DNA of 64,000 nucleotides from Burkholderia vietnamiensis LMG 10929 (GTDB taxonomy: Bacteria > Pseudomonadota > Gammaproteobacteria > Burkholderiales > Burkholderiaceae), in assembly GCF_000959445.1 (NCBI RefSeq), contig NZ_CP009632.1:620001-684000 (forward strand). The letters are read 5' to 3'. The notes below the pieces were generated by a model. That model was not told the DNA's origin, did no database searches, and was given only the letters and a program-made list of their open reading frames with translations. A program made the translations under genes and the position numbers. This document shows positions 35,056 through 43,132 of the stretch, one piece after another (within the stretch, counting starts at the first letter, position 1; each line of letters opens with the position of its first letter).

Positions 35056-36054
35056 ACGGTTCCTTTAGAAATATAGATATACTTCAAGATAATTAGTTAA
35101 CCTAAATACAAATTCATGACGAGATTTTAATCAAGCTCGACCGATTTATTTATCTTGGCTGGCGCGTGGCATCACGTCCAGATCACCCGACAGGGACTTT
35201 TATTAATGCATCTCGAACACTCACACAATCTCTTAACAAAAATTAGAGAGAATTTAATCGATGTGAGTAAGCAATGAAACCGCGGATTACACGCACCCCT
35301 ATCTTCTGCCATCGATACCGTTAAGAGATTGCCTGCCCGAGAGCGCGACTGATCGTTATTAGATAGAATGCATTTCTACGTGCGATTTCCTGTATTTCGA
35401 GTGCACGCAATCTACCCGTTCATGCATGCGATTTTCTCGTCATTATCGTGATGTGGCGACATCCAATGCCAATTCAATCTAGCCAGCATAGGCGGGCGCG
35501 ACTGGCCACACGGGAAAATGCGAGCCGAATAAATTCACAATATGCAAGATGAATGGCGGCATCGAATTAATTCACATCCCAATGCCAAAAAATTAACCGG
35601 GCTCAATCTGGGTCAACCCGTTGCCGCTGGAGTGGATGCAATATTAATAGCATTCTCCGATTCAAGTGTTAACAAGTGTTAGATCCAGTGCGGATATCGC
35701 CGCCAAACGTTTGGAAAACACACGCAATTCGATTTCCGTAATTGAATAGCAAGACAAAAATGGACATTTAACCAGTACTCTCGATTCAATTTTCCGGATT
35801 ATAAGAACTCAATGTATCGTCTCTTTCTTCAATATAGATCAATATCTTTTACACGATAGGAGATTCGCCGGCGTCGATGCCGGCCCAGAAGGATAGAGAT
35901 GTTGGGAGCTGAAGCCGAACTGCTAGGATGAGCACCGTCGCTCTGCGAGAAGACGCCGGCATGTCGCATCGAACGTCGATGTTCGCATCGCGCATCACCA
36001 TGGCGCCATACGCATCTATGCAACGGCGTGTGAGTTTGCGCGCGGCCTGAGGGG
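35056..36054. other. AT-rich 1-kb region upstream of the first adhesin
   Basis: No gene is supported. The stretch 35060-35860 is markedly AT-richer than its surroundings. It contains the direct repeat CAAGTGTTA at 35663 and 35673 and several AATTAATTC-like patches. It must hold the adhesin promoter. AT-rich leaders of this sort are typical H-NS targets, and two H-NS-like genes lie within 6 kb. Confidence 0.6.
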
Positions 36055-36091
36055 GTGACGCGAGCCGATCGTGACGCGAGTCAGATGCTAA

Positions 36092-36107
36092 GTGTCCGCG
36101 TGGACAC
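36092..36107. repeat. GTGTCC-GCGT-GGACAC dyad upstream of tnpA remnant
   Basis: A tight copy of the GTGTCC/GGACAC inverted repeat, 16 bp before the ATG of an IS66-type tnpA remnant. The arrangement matches the IS66 element at 25889-25915. Confidence 0.5.
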
Positions 36108-36123
36108 ATGCACTCAGACCGTG

Positions 36124-36420
36124 ATGACAGAGAAACAGGACCTTCGAAGCAGACTGGTGGTTGGCCGCAGACGGGATGGCCGGCGGGAATTTGATGAAGA
36201 TGCCGTGCGGGAGCTGGTCGAGTTTTGCCTGAGGCCGGGGGTATCGATCGCCCGGGCGGCCATGGACCATGACGTTAATCCGAACCAGTTGCGTCGCTGG
36301 ATCTCGCGCCATCAGCAGCATACGCTGCAAACCCAGACGAGGCCGGACCCGCTGGTGATCGACGGCGTATCGATCGACATTCCGGGCACTGCACATCGGG
36401 CTCAAATGATTGCCGACACG
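36124..36420 (+). pseudogene. IS66-type TnpA remnant (N-terminal part)
   Basis: From ATG 36124 it reads MTEKQDLRSRLVVGRRRDGR, then FDEDAVRELVEFCLRPGVSI and DVNPNQLRRWISRHQQ, the helix-turn-helix of IS66 TnpA. The expected C-terminal part fades into sequence antisense to the next gene, and no tnpB or tnpC follows. It is the third IS66-type trace in the window. Confidence 0.65.
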
Positions 36421-36462
36421 GCATACACGTCGTGCGCGCCCTCGCTTGTTGAAAACGGAACG

Positions 36463-36912
36463 TCAGCTCCACACATTCACTATCCGACTGCCTGGCAGCG
36501 GAGATTGGTTCGGCAGTGCCACGAACCGATGCAGCCGCTCGCACGCATCCTCATAGCGATATTGCGGCACGCTCGCCAAGACTTCATCGAAACGCAGCAA
36601 CACCCGCTCGATCGGCGGCCATTGCTCTGCCTGCAACTGCCACGGGAGGCCGTCCGTTGCCTGCTGGATGCACGCATCGAGCGCTGCCTCGACCTTCAGG
36701 AACAGATTGACGTCTGCCTCAGAGCGATCCTTGTCGAGAAGATAGAATGTCGTATAAATAACGAGCAGCAGCGCGACCAAAGTCTGCGCCGTGCCATGCC
36801 CGGTGCGCAGGGTCGTCAGTACCAAGTGATTCTCTAACGAGATGTCCTGGATCAATGCTGCCGGCAGGGGCAGCAGCATTTGTTTCGTGCGGACCTTACG
36901 CTTACGCAACAT
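36463..36912 (-). CDS. Hypothetical protein (Burkholderia-type, often labelled Fis-like)
   Basis: A 149-residue protein with best start ATG 36910-36912 (MLRKRKVRTKQMLLPLPAAL); GGAG lies upstream. A longer frame to 36999 is possible. The pattern (basic N terminus, LPLPAALIQDISLENHLVLTT, then a long helical region LVALLLVIYTTFYLL) recalls proteins I know only as hypothetical or loosely annotated Fis-family regulators in Burkholderia. The C-terminal half is helical and acidic. It lies near the adhesin genes and shares their orientation. Confidence 0.6.
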   Translation of the reverse strand: MLRKRKVRTKQMLLPLPAALIQDISLENHLVLTTLRTGHGTAQTLVALLLVIYTTFYLLDKDRSEADVNLFLKVEAALDACIQQATDGLPWQLQAEQWPPIERVLLRFDEVLASVPQYRYEDACERLHRFVALPNQSPLPGSRIVNVWS

Positions 36913-37020
36913 GTCGAGTGAACTCCGGCTTGATTGGGGTGAGTAATCGTTGATACGCATAGGAGTCGGTTGGGGACTGTCGCCCCTGGCCGGTACCAAC
37001 GGCGCTCCGATGGACTTGAC

Positions 37021-38361
37021 TCATCGAGGCAGTGTCAGGGCACGAATCGGGCTCATCTTGTCGTAGAAGCGGCCCGCCTCGAAGACCTCCATCTCGACGG
37101 CCCAGTAATAGTCGCCTGCGGTGAGATTCGAAACCATGATCTCTCGTCCCGACAATCCTTCTTCGTCGATAATGGGGGCATGCAAGTCTGGCGATGACGA
37201 CAACACAAAGCGATATCGGGTATGCGTGTCCGCGCCGGTCGGTGTCCAGCGGAACACATAGCCTTTGGCCTGGGGCGTCGCGCTCGCGGCCAGCCCCATC
37301 TGCCTACGCTCGAACGCGTAGATGCGCGGCTCGCCTTCTAGACCGTTCGCATCCAGGGCGGTAATACGTACAAAGTACGTCCCGTCCGGCACCTCGCCAA
37401 ACGTCGCGCGCGAAGTTTCAGTACGCGTCTGCCTGAACAGGTCCAACGCCCCGGCATCACGCGCGAGTTGCACGTGATACTGACGCGCGCCCGCGAGCGG
37501 CGCGAGATCGAACGTCACGTCCGGCTCGTCCTGTACCCGCTCCGGCTTAATAAGCGACGGCGCAGGCAACAGTTCGACGGCCTCCCCAATCTCACCCGCC
37601 GCACCCGCAATCAAACCGTAGTGAGCAGGTACCAGTGTGGGCTGACTGTCCGGATCGGACGCGACCGTCACTGCTCCGTCCAGCACCTCGATGCGAGTTG
37701 CAGCATCACCTGCATCGGCATGCGTTCTGAACTGTGTGCCCCGCACGCCGGCCGTCACCGAAGGCGCGTGAATCTCGAAGCGGTCGTCGCGGTGCTTCAG
37801 ATGCTTCACTTCACTATCGAGCGAACCGCGTTCCAAGCTAAACGCGCGCTCAATCGTGTTCGTCAGGCACGTACGCCGCAGGGTCGTGAGGCGCAAATCA
37901 CTATCGGACAACATGCTCACCAATGTGCCGTCCGGCAATTCGAGCGTTACGAAACCAGTGTCTGCCGTGCGGACCCGGTCGCCCTCGTTCAACGACATAC
38001 CGACAACAAGCGGCACAACAAGTCCGCCGGCGACGCGTTCGGCCGCCCCCTGAACAGCAAGCACGCGTGCCGATAGCGATTCGCGCCGCAATCGCGCGAC
38101 CGGTACTTTCAGCTCGACACCGGTACGCAAGCGCCGGGTTGCAGACACATGATTCACGCGAGCCAGCCGCCGCCAGTCTTGCGGGCTCTGCAAGTAGCGC
38201 TGGGCAATGCCGTACAGCGTATCGTTTGCCCGCGTCGTATAGTGCGTCATCTCGCTAACAGGGGGGCGGGCACTCGCCGCTAGGGGCACTACACTCGTCG
38301 CGACGAGCCACGTCGCACATAACGCATCACGGGCAACCCGTATGGAGGGAACAAAATTCAT
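37021..38361 (-). CDS. FecR/LysM domain secreted protein
   Basis: 446 residues from ATG 38359-38361, overlapping the preceding H-NS stop (ATGA). It has a signal peptide (about residues 1-32). A LysM domain (HYTTRANDTLYGIAQRYLQS) should bind peptidoglycan. A FecR domain follows (GDRVRTADTGFVTLELPDGT, then SVTAGVRGTQFR). The C terminus has fibronectin-like segments (YHVQLARDAG and YFVRITALDANG). Proteins of this type are periplasmic or envelope-anchored and are common beside large surface adhesins; their role is not established. Translational overlap suggests co-expression with the H-NS gene. Confidence 0.85.
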   Translation of the reverse strand: MNFVPSIRVARDALCATWLVATSVVPLAASARPPVSEMTHYTTRANDTLYGIAQRYLQSPQDWRRLARVNHVSATRRLRTGVELKVPVARLRRESLSARVLAVQGAAERVAGGLVVPLVVGMSLNEGDRVRTADTGFVTLELPDGTLVSMLSDSDLRLTTLRRTCLTNTIERAFSLERGSLDSEVKHLKHRDDRFEIHAPSVTAGVRGTQFRTHADAGDAATRIEVLDGAVTVASDPDSQPTLVPAHYGLIAGAAGEIGEAVELLPAPSLIKPERVQDEPDVTFDLAPLAGARQYHVQLARDAGALDLFRQTRTETSRATFGEVPDGTYFVRITALDANGLEGEPRIYAFERRQMGLAASATPQAKGYVFRWTPTGADTHTRYRFVLSSSPDLHAPIIDEEGLSGREIMVSNLTAGDYYWAVEMEVFEAGRFYDKMSPIRALTLPR

Positions 38362-38672
38362 GACAATGCGGGTTTCAGGCGGCCTACGCTCCGTAGAGCC
38401 GCGGGGTTCTTGATCGCCATCCACTTCGGCGGTCGCCCCCGGCCGCTCCACGTTCGCCCGGTGGTGGGGTCGCGATAGTGCGGTGCCGAAAGGGATTTGC
38501 GTGGCGTGTGCGCCGGGCGCGCGTGGTAGCCGAGGTCTTCCGGCGTGATGCCGTATTCGGCCATCGTCTACCTGATCGACACGACGATTTCGGCAATTTC
38601 CTGACGGCGCACTTCGTCGGCCTGCGCCTGCAGCTTGGCCAGTTGCGCCTTGAGTTGCGTATAGCGAGACAT
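38358..38672 (-). pseudogene. H-NS-like gene interrupted by an in-frame amber codon
   Basis: From ATG 38670-38672 (AGGA upstream) the frame reads MSRYTQLKAQLAKLQAQADE and continues to VVSIR. It then meets TAG at 38568-38570 and carries on in the same frame as TMAEYGITPEDLGYHARP to the DNA-binding motif TGRTWSGRGRPPKW and a stop at 38358. Relatives have Q or K at this position, so CAG to TAG is likely. An ATG two codons after the amber could make a 68-residue protein with only the DNA-binding domain. Without the oligomerisation helix it could act as an H-NS antagonist, an inference. Confidence 0.8.
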
Positions 38673-38727
38673 GAGTTGTTCCTGTTAGTCCGCCCAGCGT
38701 GCCGGGCAGACGAAGTTCAGACGTCGA

Positions 38728-39423
38728 TCACTCGTCGGCGATTAAGGAATAGCCAATCCCCGCGGCGACCGCACCGATCAGAGGGGCCACCCAGAACAGC
38801 CACAGCTGGGCAAGCGCCTCCCCCCCTACCAGCAGCGCGGGACCTGTCGAACGCGCCGGGTTCACCGAGGTATTGGTCACCGGAATCGAGATTAGATGGA
38901 TCAAGGTCAGGCACAAGCCGATCGCGATCGGAGCGAATCCGTCCGGTGCGCGCTTGTCGGTAGCCCCGAGAATGACGAATAGGAAAAAGAAGGTCATGGC
39001 CATCTCGGTGAGGAACGCCGCCATCATCGAGTAATGGCCCGGCGAATGATCGCCGAAACCGTTGGTGGCAAGGCCGCTGGCGATCGGATCGAAACCCGGT
39101 TTGCCGGAGGCCACCGCCACGAGGAAACAGGCAGCCAGAAACGCCCCGACCAATTGCGAGACGACGTACGGCACGACTTCTCGCGCCGGGAAACGCCGCG
39201 CCACGGTCAATCCAAGTGTCACCGCCGGGTTCAGGTGACAGCCTGACACGTGACCGATCGAAAACGCCATGGTCAGCACCGTCAAACCGAAGGCAAGCGA
39301 TACTCCCACAAAACCGATGCCGAGATCCGGAAACGCGGCGGCCAGCACTGCACTGCCGCACCCGCCGAGCACGAGCCAAAAGGTGCCGAGCAGCTCAGCA
39401 CCGAGACGTTTGAACAGAGGCAT
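38728..39423 (-). CDS. aqpZ: Aquaporin Z
   Basis: A 231-residue membrane protein from ATG 39421-39423 (AAGGAG upstream). It has six transmembrane helices and both NPA boxes, [13 protein letters not shown] and [14 protein letters not shown]. The selectivity-filter Arg follows the second NPA. It conducts water across the inner membrane. It is in line with the neighbouring envelope genes but has its own 55-bp upstream gap. A full-length, ordinary family member. Confidence 0.95.
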   Translation of the reverse strand: MPLFKRLGAELLGTFWLVLGGCGSAVLAAAFPDLGIGFVGVSLAFGLTVLTMAFSIGHVSGCHLNPAVTLGLTVARRFPAREVVPYVVSQLVGAFLAACFLVAVASGKPGFDPIASGLATNGFGDHSPGHYSMMAAFLTEMAMTFFFLFVILGATDKRAPDGFAPIAIGLCLTLIHLISIPVTNTSVNPARSTGPALLVGGEALAQLWLFWVAPLIGAVAAGIGYSLIADE

Positions 39424-39518
39424 GATGCACACTCCTTCACAAAGGGTACTTGAATGAACAGCCTGCTCGGCACCGCGCGCCCGGCGATGCGAGTACATGC
39501 GGCGACGTGGTGGGAGCG

Positions 39519-40031
39519 CTATTTCTGCGGCCCCATGATGTTCTCCAGGTGTTCGCCCGGAAGCACGATCTCCGTGCGCCGGTTCAGCGCACGCCCCTGC
39601 GCCGTGTCGTTGGTCACGACCGGGTTGTCAAACGCAAACCCGTGCGTCGTAACGCGCGAGGCTGCGATACCCCGTTGGATCAGCGCGTCGGCAACCATCT
39701 CGGCCCGTGCCTCGGACAAGTGCTGGTTGTATTCGCGCGTGCCGACGTTGTCGGTATAGCCATTCACCTCGATCGGCCTGTCGCTGCGGCTGAGCAGCAC
39801 GACCGACCGGTCCACGACCGGCCCGGCATCGGCGCGCAAGTTGGATTTGTCGAAGTCGAACAGGACCGTCTCGGGCAGCCGCACCAGGACCCCCTTCGCC
39901 GAGGGCTCGACGGTGATGCCCACCGCCTGATTCGCCGCGACCTCCTGGTCGCGGTTCAACGCCGGTTCGCTGGCGCAGCCGACCAGCAGCACGGCCGCGC
40001 TCATTACCGCAATTCCCATCGTTGTTCTCAT
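39519..40031 (-). CDS. OmpA-family lipoprotein
   Basis: A 170-residue protein with a lipobox ([10 protein letters not shown], lipidated Cys near residue 19). The OmpA-like peptidoglycan-binding domain (about residues 48-160) includes [37 protein letters not shown] and [12 protein letters not shown]. It should anchor the outer membrane to peptidoglycan. It is upstream of aqpZ on the same strand, 95 bp apart. The GYTDNVG and NRR residues that bind diaminopimelate are present. Confidence 0.93.
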   Translation of the reverse strand: MRTTMGIAVMSAAVLLVGCASEPALNRDQEVAANQAVGITVEPSAKGVLVRLPETVLFDFDKSNLRADAGPVVDRSVVLLSRSDRPIEVNGYTDNVGTREYNQHLSEARAEMVADALIQRGIAASRVTTHGFAFDNPVVTNDTAQGRALNRRTEIVLPGEHLENIMGPQK

Positions 40032-40297
40032 GATTTCCTCCCGCTGTTGAGTTGGATCAATACCACTAACAAATGCTGCTTCAATGCCTCGCCTGGGGCG
40101 ACGCCGTCACTCGGACCTGCGATCTCCTCCATGCTCGCCACCCAGAACTGCGTCGGTACCTGAACCTGACGATTCGCGTCCGTTACAGGCCCGGTGCAAT
40201 AGCCGATCACCGGCATCGCGAACCGCAACACCAGCACGGACCCCAGCCACCATGTGCGTAGCGTCGGCGCATCGCGACGGACGTCATGTGCAAGCAA
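40028..40297 (-). CDS. Hypothetical ORF overlapping the OmpA lipoprotein start
   Basis: An 89-codon frame from a TTG start that ends by a 4-bp ATGA overlap with the next gene. It has one hydrophobic stretch (TWWLGSVLVLRFAMPVIGY). No family recognised. The start is weak and the gene may not be real; the overlap geometry is its main support. Confidence 0.25.
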   Translation of the reverse strand: MLAHDVRRDAPTLRTWWLGSVLVLRFAMPVIGYCTGPVTDANRQVQVPTQFWVASMEEIAGPSDGVAPGEALKQHLLVVLIQLNSGRKS

Positions 40298-40315
40298 GAC
40301 GAGCGCCGTTGGCGC

Positions 40316-40897
40316 TTACGTGGCACAGGCTCTTGCATCATGTGTCTTGAACGATCCCAGCCCAAGCGCGCTCCAGTACCGAAGCGAGAGCCGCTCAAAC
40401 AGGGTTTCCTTGACTCCCGTGAGCACGTGTTCGACATTTGCGCTCATCAACGCCTTGTCACGCGTTGCATCGCGCTTGATCATCGCGAACATGAACGGCG
40501 CGACCATCGCCGTAAGCGTCGCGGCGCCTTGCGCCGTCAAGCCCGAGCGCTCGGCCAGCGTGTCGTGGAAACACGCGAGCCGCTCGCCGAGCAGCGTGTC
40601 CAGCTGGATCTGACCCAGCCCCACCAGCCGACGAGGGGCATCGCCGACAGAGAACAGTTCGTGCGTGCCTTGCGACAACAGGTCAGGGTCCGTCGAGGAC
40701 CTCCTCAACACGCGCATGAGTGCTTCGTGTCCGTCACCTTGCAGGCCATGGTGGGCTGTAATACCCAGCAGGTTCGGCAAGACTGATTCGACGCCGGCCC
40801 GAACCGCGAAGACTGGTTCTTCCAGATAAGCCGGTACCTGTTGCTCGATGGGTTGAGCAATCAACACTTGCAATGCGTAAAGCATGTCGTTTGGCAT
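40316..40897 (-). CDS. DUF937 domain protein
   Basis: A 193-residue protein from an ATG preceded by AGGAGG. The central region (LGQIQLDTLLGERLACFHDT, then LAERSGLTAQGAATLTAMVA and PFMFAMIKR) follows the DUF937/YidB pattern of a helical domain with L-G-G/E and the TL-x-x-x-x-P-x-x-x block. Function unknown. An N-terminal helical extension has QPIEQQVPAYLEEPVFAV. It is co-oriented with the OmpA and H-NS genes. Confidence 0.75.
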   Translation of the reverse strand: MPNDMLYALQVLIAQPIEQQVPAYLEEPVFAVRAGVESVLPNLLGITAHHGLQGDGHEALMRVLRRSSTDPDLLSQGTHELFSVGDAPRRLVGLGQIQLDTLLGERLACFHDTLAERSGLTAQGAATLTAMVAPFMFAMIKRDATRDKALMSANVEHVLTGVKETLFERLSLRYWSALGLGSFKTHDARACAT

Positions 40898-40923
40898 CGT
40901 GGACCCTCCTGGTTAGAACACGC

Positions 40924-41253
40924 TCAGTCGACATTCGCGGGCGCGTCAGCCTGAGCGATCCGAAAATCCTCCGGATCCCGTCCTGCGATCCATCGCGGCG
41001 GCCTGCCCCGCCCCGACCACGTCAGGCCCGTCTTTGGATCGCGATAGCGCGGTTCAGCCTTCCGCACCGGTCGCCCTCCGAAGGCTTCGTCTTCCTCGAG
41101 CAAATCAATATCGCTCGGGCTGATGTCGTACTCACGGATCAACCGGACAATCTGGCGTAGCACGTCCAGACGTCTCGTCGACCGGTGCCTGGCTATCTTC
41201 GCGTCCAGGCGCGCACGCCTGGCCAGAAGTTCCTTCATCGCATCGCTATCCAT
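40924..41253 (-). CDS. H-NS family DNA-binding protein
   Basis: A 109-residue protein from ATG 41251-41253 (AAGGAG upstream); further open frame upstream is non-homologous. An N-terminal coiled-coil oligomerisation helix (MKELLARRARLDAKIARHRS) leads to a linker and the C-terminal motif YRDPKTGLTWSGRGRPPRW, which inserts in the minor groove of AT-rich DNA. Intact, unlike the copy at 38358. It may silence the AT-rich adhesin region nearby. Confidence 0.92.
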   Translation of the reverse strand: MDSDAMKELLARRARLDAKIARHRSTRRLDVLRQIVRLIREYDISPSDIDLLEEDEAFGGRPVRKAEPRYRDPKTGLTWSGRGRPPRWIAGRDPEDFRIAQADAPANVD

Positions 41254-41344
41254 GTCAGCTCCTTTGATCGCCCGTCGCCCCACACGCCGGCGTGTGCGGT
41301 GTCGCGCGAGCGTCGATACGGCGGGCTGAATCAGATCCTGGCTA

Positions 41345-41539
41345 TTACCTGGCCGTGTGCACGCGATAGTGCACGGCCTGATGCTTGGCGTGATGGCGCA
41401 GGTTCGCATACGAGGCCTGCGCGGTCACGGCACCGACGATGACGATGCTCATCATCGAGATAAACACCCCTTCATCAGCTTTTCCTGAGTCGTGGTCAAG
41501 CAAAAACGCGGTCGCTCGTGCCGCATAAAACTCTGTCAT
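41345..41539 (-). CDS. Small membrane protein (putative)
   Basis: A 64-codon frame whose ATG (41537-41539) overlaps the methyltransferase stop as ATGA. It has one hydrophobic segment (GVFISMMSIVIVGAVTAQAS) and a His-rich tail. The overlap suggests translational coupling. No homologue recognised. Confidence 0.4.
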   Translation of the reverse strand: MTEFYAARATAFLLDHDSGKADEGVFISMMSIVIVGAVTAQASYANLRHHAKHQAVHYRVHTAR

Positions 41540-42225
41540 TCGGTGCCAGGCGAACCGGGCGGAAGCGTTCGCAACCGCGCACGCAGGTCCGCGATCTCCC
41601 ACAACCCCAGACACCGGTCGTACTGCGCAATCGTTCCGAACTCCGGATAAGTGATCGATTCATGGCTGCCTTCGATCAGCAATGCGCGCAGCGGCGGCAG
41701 GTCATACGGCGCCATCTCCAGATTGATCGGCGTCCAACCGCCCGTCTGAATATCGCCGTTACGCGGATACGAGCGATACGTGAAGGTCGTCGTGAGGACA
41801 TACTGCGCGTTCGTGCGGCACAGGTTATGCAGCGCCCGGAACACATCCGCGGGCGAGAAGTGGAACAGGCAGTCACGGCACAGGATCAGGTCAACATCCG
41901 GCAGTCGATCCTTCAATAGGTCCAAGCACACGAAGCTACGCCGCGCCGATGCATAAGCTGCCTGATTGGCGCGCACAGTTTCCTCGACGATGTCCGCGCC
42001 GATGTACCTGATATCATCCAGATCGACGTGGCGCATCCAGTTGAAGTCACCGCACGGTACGTCGAGGATGGAACGTATGCCCAGACGCTGCAGCAAGCCA
42101 GGCAGCTCTCGGATGATGCGCTCGGTGTTACGCAGTTCGGACCCCCATCCCGAAACACTCTCGCTCGAGTGCCATGCTTGCTCGCGATAGATTCTAGAAA
42201 ACACTTCGGCAGTCGGGTCCGACAT
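41536..42225 (-). CDS. Class I SAM-dependent methyltransferase
   Basis: A 229-residue protein from ATG 42223-42225 (MSDPTAEVFSRIYREQAWHS). Upstream open frame is unrelated. Motif I SILDVPCGDFNWM binds SAM, DIRYIGADIVEE is motif II, VDLILCRDCLFHFS carries motif IV, and YVLTTTFTYRSYPRNGDIQT follows. The pattern fits small methyltransferases found with glycosyltransferases in surface-polysaccharide and glycoprotein clusters, so it might cap a glycan. Substrate unknown. It is transcribed in line with the downstream small gene, 60 bp after the lipoprotein gene. Confidence 0.88.
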   Translation of the reverse strand: MSDPTAEVFSRIYREQAWHSSESVSGWGSELRNTERIIRELPGLLQRLGIRSILDVPCGDFNWMRHVDLDDIRYIGADIVEETVRANQAAYASARRSFVCLDLLKDRLPDVDLILCRDCLFHFSPADVFRALHNLCRTNAQYVLTTTFTYRSYPRNGDIQTGGWTPINLEMAPYDLPPLRALLIEGSHESITYPEFGTIAQYDRCLGLWEIADLRARLRTLPPGSPGTE

Positions 42226-42287
42226 GGTCGATACGTCCCATCGAGTCAATAAAAAGATCAGGTTGAACAGGCCCGGCGGGTCGCGCG

Positions 42288-42728
42288 TCACGGCCCACAG
42301 TCGTCGGTCGAGCCGCGCAGACGCGGATAGCCCGGTTGCGCTGAGTCGATCACATCGACACACCGACCGGGGGCGACCTTGCTGGTAGTGTCGAGCTGAC
42401 GCAGGGTGCCGTCGGATAGCCGCACCTCGTAGTGATAGACGGGTGCTGAGCCTCCGCGCTCGAACAGGCGCGACAGATCGAAACCGAGTCCCGCTCCCAA
42501 AAAGCCACCGCTGCTGATACCGGATCCACCGAGGTAGCCGCCCCCGACTTCGGCCGTGGTGCCGCTGCCCTGTTGCGCAAAATCGACGCGCCGCACCACC
42601 CGCGCGAGGACCACTTTGGCGTCGGCCGGCAATGCGGGGGCTTCCGCATCGAGCGTGTTGCAGCCCGCCAGCACCCCCGCGATCGCCCACGCAAGGCCCA
42701 TGGCCACCCCTTGTTTCATCCAGCGCAT
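42288..42728 (-). CDS. Outer-membrane lipoprotein
   Basis: A 146-residue protein from ATG 42726-42728 (AAGGAGAACAGC upstream). The signal and lipobox end AGVLAGCN. The Gly-rich middle (GGGYLGGSGISSGGFLGAGL) and the C-terminal YHYEVRLSDGTLRQLD then GRCVDVIDS recall the SlyB/Pcp-type outer-membrane lipoproteins. It has no partner identified but belongs to the envelope cluster. Confidence 0.8.
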   Translation of the reverse strand: MRWMKQGVAMGLAWAIAGVLAGCNTLDAEAPALPADAKVVLARVVRRVDFAQQGSGTTAEVGGGYLGGSGISSGGFLGAGLGFDLSRLFERGGSAPVYHYEVRLSDGTLRQLDTTSKVAPGRCVDVIDSAQPGYPRLRGSTDDCGP

Positions 42729-42771
42729 GCTGTTCTCCTTTCGCTTGAACATCGCATTGACCCGCCTGCGA

Positions 42772-43008
42772 CTACCGCCATCGCACGGCCGCGCCGCGCG
42801 GCGATGCGACCACGCGCGGCACCGGCGGTTCGGCGCTCTGCAGCACGATCACCAGCATGGCGATCAGCCCCAGCGCGAAACCGAGTAGTACGCCCAGTCC
42901 GAGCTGGCGCGACGTCGACAAACGCCGTGCGGCCCTCACCATGCGATCGCACCAGGCGCGCGCGATGTGGCGGATATTGCACCTTGCTCTAGAATCGCGT
43001 GCCGACAT
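42772..43008 (-). CDS. Small single-pass membrane protein
   Basis: A 78-residue protein from ATG 43006-43008, which has GGAGG 6 bp upstream inside the end of the preceding lipoprotein gene. A basic N terminus precedes one strong transmembrane segment (LGLGVLLGFALGLIAMLVIV). The C terminus (PPVPRVVASPRG) would be periplasmic. No family recognised. It overlaps the 3' end of the lipoprotein gene by 20 bp, so expression is coupled. Confidence 0.6.
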   Translation of the reverse strand: MSARDSRARCNIRHIARAWCDRMVRAARRLSTSRQLGLGVLLGFALGLIAMLVIVLQSAEPPVPRVVASPRGAAVRWR

Positions 43009-43132
43009 GGCATCCTCCAGCGCCACCGCCGTTGGTCGCCATCCCTGCGCATCCGAACAGACCACATCCGGAGAGCAGCAGCGCGGCAAGCGCGCCGGCG
43101 AGAGCGGCGCGCCAGGACCGGCCGTGGGTCAT
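42989..43132 (-). CDS. Very small lipoprotein (47 aa)
   Basis: Reads MTHGRSWRAALAGALAALLL then SGCGLFGCAGMATNGGGAGG and a Cys-containing tail. A clear lipobox (LLLSGC) and GGGAG ribosome site 7 bp upstream make this a real short gene. Its ATG overlaps the glycosyltransferase stop by four bases (ATGA). The mature peptide would be about 28 residues with two further cysteines. No family recognised. Confidence 0.7.
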   Translation of the reverse strand: MTHGRSWRAALAGALAALLLSGCGLFGCAGMATNGGGAGGCHVGTRF

